8,836 nt of DNA. Source: Oscillospiraceae bacterium (GTDB lineage Bacteria; Bacillota; Clostridia; Saccharofermentanales; Saccharofermentanaceae). This document shows positions 5,202-8,836 of this stretch, piece by piece. The stretch is taken from NCBI GenBank assembly GCA_902803695.1, contig CADCQX010000256.1:1-8836 (forward strand). Reading direction: 5' to 3'. Each line of letters opens with the position of its first letter. The stretch's first letter is position 1. The position numbers and the translations under genes were made by a program. The notes beneath the pieces were generated by a model that was not told the origin of the DNA, made no database searches, and saw nothing but the letters and a program-made list of their open reading frames with translations.

Positions 5202-6096
5202 GATTCATTCCTCCTACGACATCAACGTAGAATTCCTCAAGGTCGGTTTCTACAGTTCTGAGATCAGTGATCTTGATACCCGCATTCTTGGCGATCATCG
5301 CGATATCGATGATATCGACTTCGCCGTGAATGGTAACCTTATCCGGATTACTGATAAGTTCACTCTTAAATCCATTAGCATTCAGAAGAGCATTAAATTC
5401 CTGAACATTACTTGACTTGATGATCATAAGCTTCTCGCCTGCATGCTCGATATCATATGAAGTACACTCACGGATCATCTTTCCGTCTTCGATAAAACCG
5501 AATCTGGTAGCGAGCTTGGAAAGCTCAGACAGGATGTGACTCGAGATAACGATGGTGATACCCTTCTCGCGGTTGAGCTTGATCAAAAGATCACGCACCT
5601 CGATGATACCCTGCGGATCAAGTCCGTTGATAGGTTCGTCGAGAACAAGCACTTCAGGATCTCCTACCATAGCGATGGCGATTCCCAGACGCTGTCTCAT
5701 ACCGAGAGAGAACTTACCTGCTTTCTTGTTTCCGGTGTTCTCAAGACCGACAAGAGTGAGAAGTTCCTTTATTGAATCATCAAATTTCAATCCGAGATTC
5801 AGATACTGGAATTTGATGTTCTCCTCTGCTGATTTGTTTGCGTAGATAGACGGCAGTTCTACAAGTGCTCCTGTAGTACCGAGTCTACCTCTCTCATAAC
5901 CGTATTCGATGTTACCCTTTGTCGGAACCTGAAGGCCAGTCATGATACGCATGATCGTGGTCTTACCTGCACCGTTTCGTCCTACGAGGCCATAGATATC
6001 ACCTTTGTTGATCGTGATATTCACGTCTTTCAAGATCTGCTTTGAACCGTAGTTCTTACAAAGACCAGTGGCCTTTAATATCATTTGATCTTCCAT
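5194..6096 (-). CDS. BcrA/LanF-like ABC transporter ATP-binding protein
   Basis: The 300-residue protein is a complete ABC ATPase of the bacitracin/lantibiotic-immunity type. Walker A is GRNGAGKTT (39-47), the signature is FSLGMRQ (129-135), Walker B with catalytic glutamate is EVLVLDEP (148-155), followed by INGLDP, and the switch histidine is H187 (SSHIL). The segment GALVELPSIY (76-85) has glutamate where most ABC ATPases have the Q-loop glutamine, an E-loop form reported for LanF lantibiotic immunity ATPases. Residues from about 215 onward form the usual accessory C-terminal domain. The ATG at 6096 is chosen because AAGGGG (6103-6108) lies six bases upstream; an in-frame TTG at 6129 would add 11 residues but has no comparable site. 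The gene follows the phosphatase gene after 33 bp and overlaps its permease. Confidence 0.93.
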   Translation of the reverse strand: MEDQMILKATGLCKNYGSKQILKDVNITINKGDIYGLVGRNGAGKTTIMRIMTGLQVPTKGNIEYGYERGRLGTTGALVELPSIYANKSAEENIKFQYLNLGLKFDDSIKELLTLVGLENTGNKKAGKFSLGMRQRLGIAIAMVGDPEVLVLDEPINGLDPQGIIEVRDLLIKLNREKGITIVISSHILSELSKLATRFGFIEDGKMIRECTSYDIEHAGEKLMIIKSSNVQEFNALLNANGFKSELISNPDKVTIHGEVDIIDIAMIAKNAGIKITDLRTVETDLEEFYVDVVGGMNHG

Positions 6097-6102
6097 GATA
6101 TT

Positions 6103-6108
6103 CCCCTT
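6103..6108 (-). promoter_or_regulatory. Ribosome binding site deciding the ATPase start
   Basis: AAGGGG on the minus strand is six bases from the ATG at 6096 and supports that start over the in-frame TTG at 6129. Confidence 0.7.
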
Positions 6109-6128
6109 TCCGTAAAAATTCCTTTTCA

Positions 6129-6159
6129 ATTATACACCATAATCAATAAGTTCCTGCAA
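6129..6159 (-). promoter_or_regulatory. Candidate internal promoter for the ABC genes
   Basis: A perfect -10, TATAAT (6134-6129 on the minus strand), overlaps the stop codon of the phosphatase gene. A partial -35, TTGCAG (6159-6154), lies 19 bases upstream, slightly long. The start would fall near 6122, about 26 bases before the ATPase ATG, so the transporter could be expressed without the phosphatase. Confidence 0.4.
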
Positions 6160-6915
6160 TTCACGGATCTTGTATCCCACATCCGAAGGAGTGTGAGCAT
6201 CAGATGATGTGATCATCGGAACATTATGTTTATGAAGGATCTTTATAAACTCCTTATCCATACCGAGATTAGCCGTAAGAGGACATCTTCTCTCTGCACC
6301 GCTGTTCTGATCCGCATACATCTTGGATTCGGCAAGAACGGATGCAAGTTTTTCATAATAATCTGTAAGTTCATACGATGGCTTATGTCCGAAAAGTCCG
6401 ATGGTATCAGGATGACCTATGCCGTCAAAGATCTTACTTTGTGCGAGGAGGACAGAATCTTCGAAATACCTCTGATACGTCTTATCGACATCAACGCCTT
6501 CCCAAAGCTCCGCCTTGTGATCAAAGCCGAAGCCGTCGACAAAATGCATGCTTCCGAGGAGAAAATCAAAGCCCTTGTCTTTGGTCAGTTCAACGATCAG
6601 ATCTTCGTATTCTTTGAAGTAACAGACTTCAAGTCCGAACTTGATCTTAACGGGGAATTCCGTCTTTCTTACTTTGTCGATAAGTCTTAAGTATTCATCG
6701 TAGTTTTTGAAGCAGGCTTTTCTTTGAAACCAGTCGTTTATGAAGTCGCTCTTTTTGCAGGCTTCTTTGTACATCGGCGCGAACTCCGGAAACATGTAGT
6801 TATGCTCCAGAAGGCGAATCTCGTCAAGGCCCGTCTCGACTGCTCTATTGACGAATTGCCTGATCCAGTCGATGGTATAATCTCCGCGTTCGATATGTAT
6901 GTGTCCGTCTATCAT
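6130..6915 (-). CDS. PHP-domain phosphatase, histidinol-phosphatase (HisK/HisJ) family
   Basis: The 261-residue protein belongs to the PHP metal-dependent phosphoesterases; its nearest known role is histidinol-phosphate hydrolysis to histidinol, the penultimate stage of histidine synthesis (EC 3.1.3.15). The metal-binding pattern is complete: DGHIH at residues 3-7 (H5, H7), LEHN at 36-39, GLEV at 94-97 (E96), GSMHFVDG at 121-128 (H124), GHPDT at 167-171, NSG at 204-206 and SSDAHTP at 237-243. Length is normal for the family. The ATG at 6915 follows an AAAGGA-type binding site. No other histidine gene is present, and the next genes, 33 bp on, are an ABC exporter pair; this setting leaves room for a different phosphoester substrate. 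An extended -10 lies upstream and the GH3 terminator isolates it from the gene before. Confidence 0.88.
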   Translation of the reverse strand: MIDGHIHIERGDYTIDWIRQFVNRAVETGLDEIRLLEHNYMFPEFAPMYKEACKKSDFINDWFQRKACFKNYDEYLRLIDKVRKTEFPVKIKFGLEVCYFKEYEDLIVELTKDKGFDFLLGSMHFVDGFGFDHKAELWEGVDVDKTYQRYFEDSVLLAQSKIFDGIGHPDTIGLFGHKPSYELTDYYEKLASVLAESKMYADQNSGAERRCPLTANLGMDKEFIKILHKHNVPMITSSDAHTPSDVGYKIRELQELIDYGV

Positions 6916-6946
6916 TTCGTTTTTCCTTTTGCTATTTTTCCACTAG

Positions 6947-6955
6947 ATTTTATCA
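6947..6955 (-). promoter_or_regulatory. Extended -10 promoter for the phosphatase-ABC operon
   Basis: TGATAAAAT on the minus strand (6955-6947) fits an extended -10: TGn plus TAAAAT, five of six consensus bases. No good -35 is seen at the usual distance, which extended -10 promoters tolerate. The start would be about 25 bases upstream of the ATG at 6915, and the site lies just after the GH3 terminator. Confidence 0.5.
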
Positions 6956-6990
6956 TATGGTGTTTTCGAAAAAGATAGGGGATCCTAGGC

Positions 6991-7025
6991 AAAAAAAGAA
7001 GACTCGCACCGTGATGCAAGTCTCC
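6991..7025 (-). terminator. Intrinsic terminator after the GH3 gene
   Basis: Minus-strand RNA forms an 11-bp stem, GGAGACUUGCA (7025-7015) with UGCGAGUCUUC (7008-6998), around a six-base loop, followed by seven U's (6997-6991). It lies 27 bp beyond the stop codon at 7053 and cleanly ends the GH3 transcript. Confidence 0.92.
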
Positions 7026-7052
7026 TTTTCGTGAAGAAAAATTAAATATGAC

Positions 7053-8836
7053 TTAACCGTTAAAACACGTTTCAAATTCATCAACTGAAACGCCGTCATC
7101 CATGTCATAGAAATGGATACAAAGGTATGTATCGGCATCAACTAAGCCAAAGTAAAAATACACAGCGTGAGTCTCGCTCGCCATGGTAAGATCGGTGACA
7201 TATCTGGTGTATTCGCGGCCGTTCAAAGTTACCGTATCCGTAGAGATGATATCGGCCTTGCTTCCTGTGCTGTCGAGGATGGCATTAAGACTGTCTTCAG
7301 GAGTAAACGTATCGGCATCAGGAGCGACCAGATCCTTCTCGATATAGTAAAGCATGAGGACCTTTTTTCGAGTGGAATCAGAAAGGCAGTCTTCAAGATT
7401 ACCGATGTACTGGATGGAATTCTGAATGGCGAATCTCTCCTGCTCGCTTGCTGCCGAGTAACCCTCCGGAAGAGTTATCTTCAAACCGATACTGTCTGCA
7501 GTATAGATGTTGTTATCGAACTTGCCCTGTTGCGCCTGGGAAGATGTCGTTTTCTCGACATCAGTATTCTGAACCGCAACAGGTTCCGTGCTCGGAACAA
7601 ATCCTTCAGGATATGAAAGACCATATCCTCTCTCGAAAACGCACTTGTCAGTCAGGATATCCTGGACCGATCCGTACCACGGTGAAGGAAGTCTTCCCGT
7701 AAAGTCCGCGCATCCGCAAAGAACATCAGAGATACCCTTACCTTCGGATCCCGGCAGATAGCACATTACTACGCTATCCCAATTGCTATAGTCGTCCTGA
7801 TCGAGGATGACATTTCTCCCTGCGATGATACAGGTTACTGTCGGCTTGTTGAGTTCTTTTGCTTCTTTTATGGCTTCGTCGTTACCCTTAAGTCCGCATG
7901 ATCCGCAGAGTTTAAGATCGTCTGTATCGCCGTAGCCTTCCGCATATGAAACTTCACCGACGCAGAGAAGGACAACATCTGCTTCATCTGCTCTCTCAGG
8001 ATCGGTAATTACTTCGATACCGTAATCAGCTGCATATGTCTCGAAAGCCTTCCGGATTGTCGTGACACCCTTGATGTCTTTGGTCGGGCTTTCTATCCAT
8101 CCGATAGTCCAGCCGCCGCACTGCGCCTGAGCGTTATCAGCTGCAGGTCCCGTGATGTAGACTTTTGTACCGTTCTTGAGAGGCAAAGTATCATTATTGT
8201 TCTTGACCAGAACGAGGCTCTCTTCAACGAGTTTTTCGGCTACTGCCCTGTACTCGGCTGAACCTGTCTCCTGCTGTTTTGTCTGGAGATTCTCGCAGAG
8301 CGGATCGTCAAAGATACCTGCATTTTTCTTGACTTTGATGATCCTTGTGACCGCGTCATTGATCCTGTCTTTGGTGATCTTGCCGTCCTCTACGCCTTTG
8401 ATGATCGCAGCTTTTGCTTCCTTATACTGGTAGCTTACCATGAGCATATCGATACCGCAGTTGACTGCCGAGATGACTTGCTCTTCGTAAGTTGCCGGTG
8501 ATGTATTATCAATGGCATCATAGTCACTTACGATAAATCCTTCAAAGCCCATCTCGTTTTTGAGCTTCCAGATATAGTCGCCCTGCTCATGCATCTTAAG
8601 TCCGTTAAGCGATGTGTAGCTGACCATGATTGTCTGAACACCAGCATCGATCTGTGCCTGATAGACGCTCATGAGTTCGTTGATCTCTGCTTCGCTTAAT
8701 TTAGCATCGCCTCTGTCGATGAGACGCGGCATGTCGCTGCACTCACCTGTTCCGTAAACAGCATTTCCGTCTCCGAAAAAGTGCTTAGCGCACGCGACTA
8801 CACCACCGTCGATCAATCCTTTTGTATAAGCCGTAC
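7053..8836 (-). CDS. Family 3 glycoside hydrolase with unrecognised C-terminal domain (N-terminus outside window)
   Basis: The frame is open from the window edge; 593 residues are visible and the N-terminal part, including any signal peptide, is missing. Numbering from the first full codon: KHFFGDG (17-23) is the substrate-binding KH motif; IVSDYDAID (101-109) carries the likely nucleophile Asp104; the second GH3 domain starts near 200 and holds CGGWTIGW (239-246) and GEVSYAEGYGD (293-303), where Glu299 is the likely acid/base. These features match the barley ExoI/bacterial ExoP type, which removes glucose from beta-glucans or cello-oligosaccharides. The catalytic unit ends near 410 (ERGYGLSYPEG). 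A Ser/Thr/Gln-rich linker (about 413-437) leads to about 155 residues (438-593) that are not a fibronectin-III domain and that I do not recognise. The linker suggests an extracellular enzyme. The gene ends in a strong terminator and appears functionally unrelated to the downstream ABC genes. Confidence 0.93.
   Translation of the reverse strand, partial: TAYTKGLIDGGVVACAKHFFGDGNAVYGTGECSDMPRLIDRGDAKLSEAEINELMSVYQAQIDAGVQTIMVSYTSLNGLKMHEQGDYIWKLKNEMGFEGFIVSDYDAIDNTSPATYEEQVISAVNCGIDMLMVSYQYKEAKAAIIKGVEDGKITKDRINDAVTRIIKVKKNAGIFDDPLCENLQTKQQETGSAEYRAVAEKLVEESLVLVKNNNDTLPLKNGTKVYITGPAADNAQAQCGGWTIGWIESPTKDIKGVTTIRKAFETYAADYGIEVITDPERADEADVVLLCVGEVSYAEGYGDTDDLKLCGSCGLKGNDEAIKEAKELNKPTVTCIIAGRNVILDQDDYSNWDSVVMCYLPGSEGKGISDVLCGCADFTGRLPSPWYGSVQDILTDKCVFERGYGLSYPEGFVPSTEPVAVQNTDVEKTTSSQAQQGKFDNNIYTADSIGLKITLPEGYSAASEQERFAIQNSIQYIGNLEDCLSDSTRKKVLMLYYIEKDLVAPDADTFTPEDSLNAILDSTGSKADIISTDTVTLNGREYTRYVTDLTMASETHAVYFYFGLVDADTYLCIHFYDMDDGVSVDEFETCFNG

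Noticed and set aside
6097..6129. TTG at 6129 as start of the LanF/BcrA-like ATPase
   Set aside because: It would begin inside the candidate -10 and lacks a ribosome binding site; family alignment begins well inside the ATG form.
6226..6978. Plus-strand open frames opposite the PHP phosphatase gene
   Set aside because: They are antisense to a gene with complete catalytic motifs and have no domain or start signal of their own.

Overview
The window reads as a piece of a low-to-mid GC Gram-positive genome, most likely a gut or rumen member of the Clostridia. The signs are strong GGAGG-type ribosome binding sites, short intergenic gaps, U-tailed intrinsic terminators, and the families present (LytTR regulator with a DUF3021-like membrane partner, LanF/BcrA-type and MacB/FtsX-type ABC transporters, an ExoP-like GH3 enzyme). 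Genus cannot be fixed from the sequence alone. Every gene I accept lies on the minus strand, so transcription runs from high to low coordinates.

In transcription order: (1) 8836-7053 is the C-terminal part of a family 3 glycoside hydrolase with an extra C-terminal domain I do not recognise, closed by a strong terminator (6991-7025). (2) 6915-4167 is a three-gene unit: a PHP-family histidinol-phosphatase-like enzyme, a BcrA/LanF-like ABC ATPase and an ABC-2 type permease; the ATPase may also have its own promoter at the end of the phosphatase gene. (3) 4044-2928 is a regulatory unit: a 62-residue two-helix membrane protein, a small LytTR DNA-binding protein and a four-helix DUF3021-like membrane protein. 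(4) 2795-2553 is an 80-residue small membrane protein with its own probable promoter and a GAAA-loop terminator (2492-2521). (5) 2398-1 is a MacB-type ATPase followed by a large FtsX-type permease that runs out of the window.

The most unusual structure is at 4045-4166, between the ABC-2 permease and the 62-residue gene. The ribosome binding site of the small gene is repeated as an exact inverted copy upstream, giving a 17-bp interrupted stem followed by six T's, and a candidate promoter lies between the two arms. Read-through RNA from the ABC operon would carry both arms and hide the ribosome binding site (or terminate), while RNA started at the local promoter would lack the 5' arm and be translatable. 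This is the arrangement known from phage T4 gene e. The 80-residue gene shows a weaker version of the same design. Upstream of the first hairpin, four GGTAAG/GGTTAA elements recur at 20, 21 and 20 bp on one strand, which is the helical phasing expected of LytTR-family direct-repeat operators.

Taken together, the central part looks like a LytTR/membrane-protein regulatory module placed between two export or immunity-type ABC systems. A role in sensing or resisting envelope-active peptides is a reasonable inference from family behaviour, but nothing in the sequence proves it and no bacteriocin precursor was recognised.
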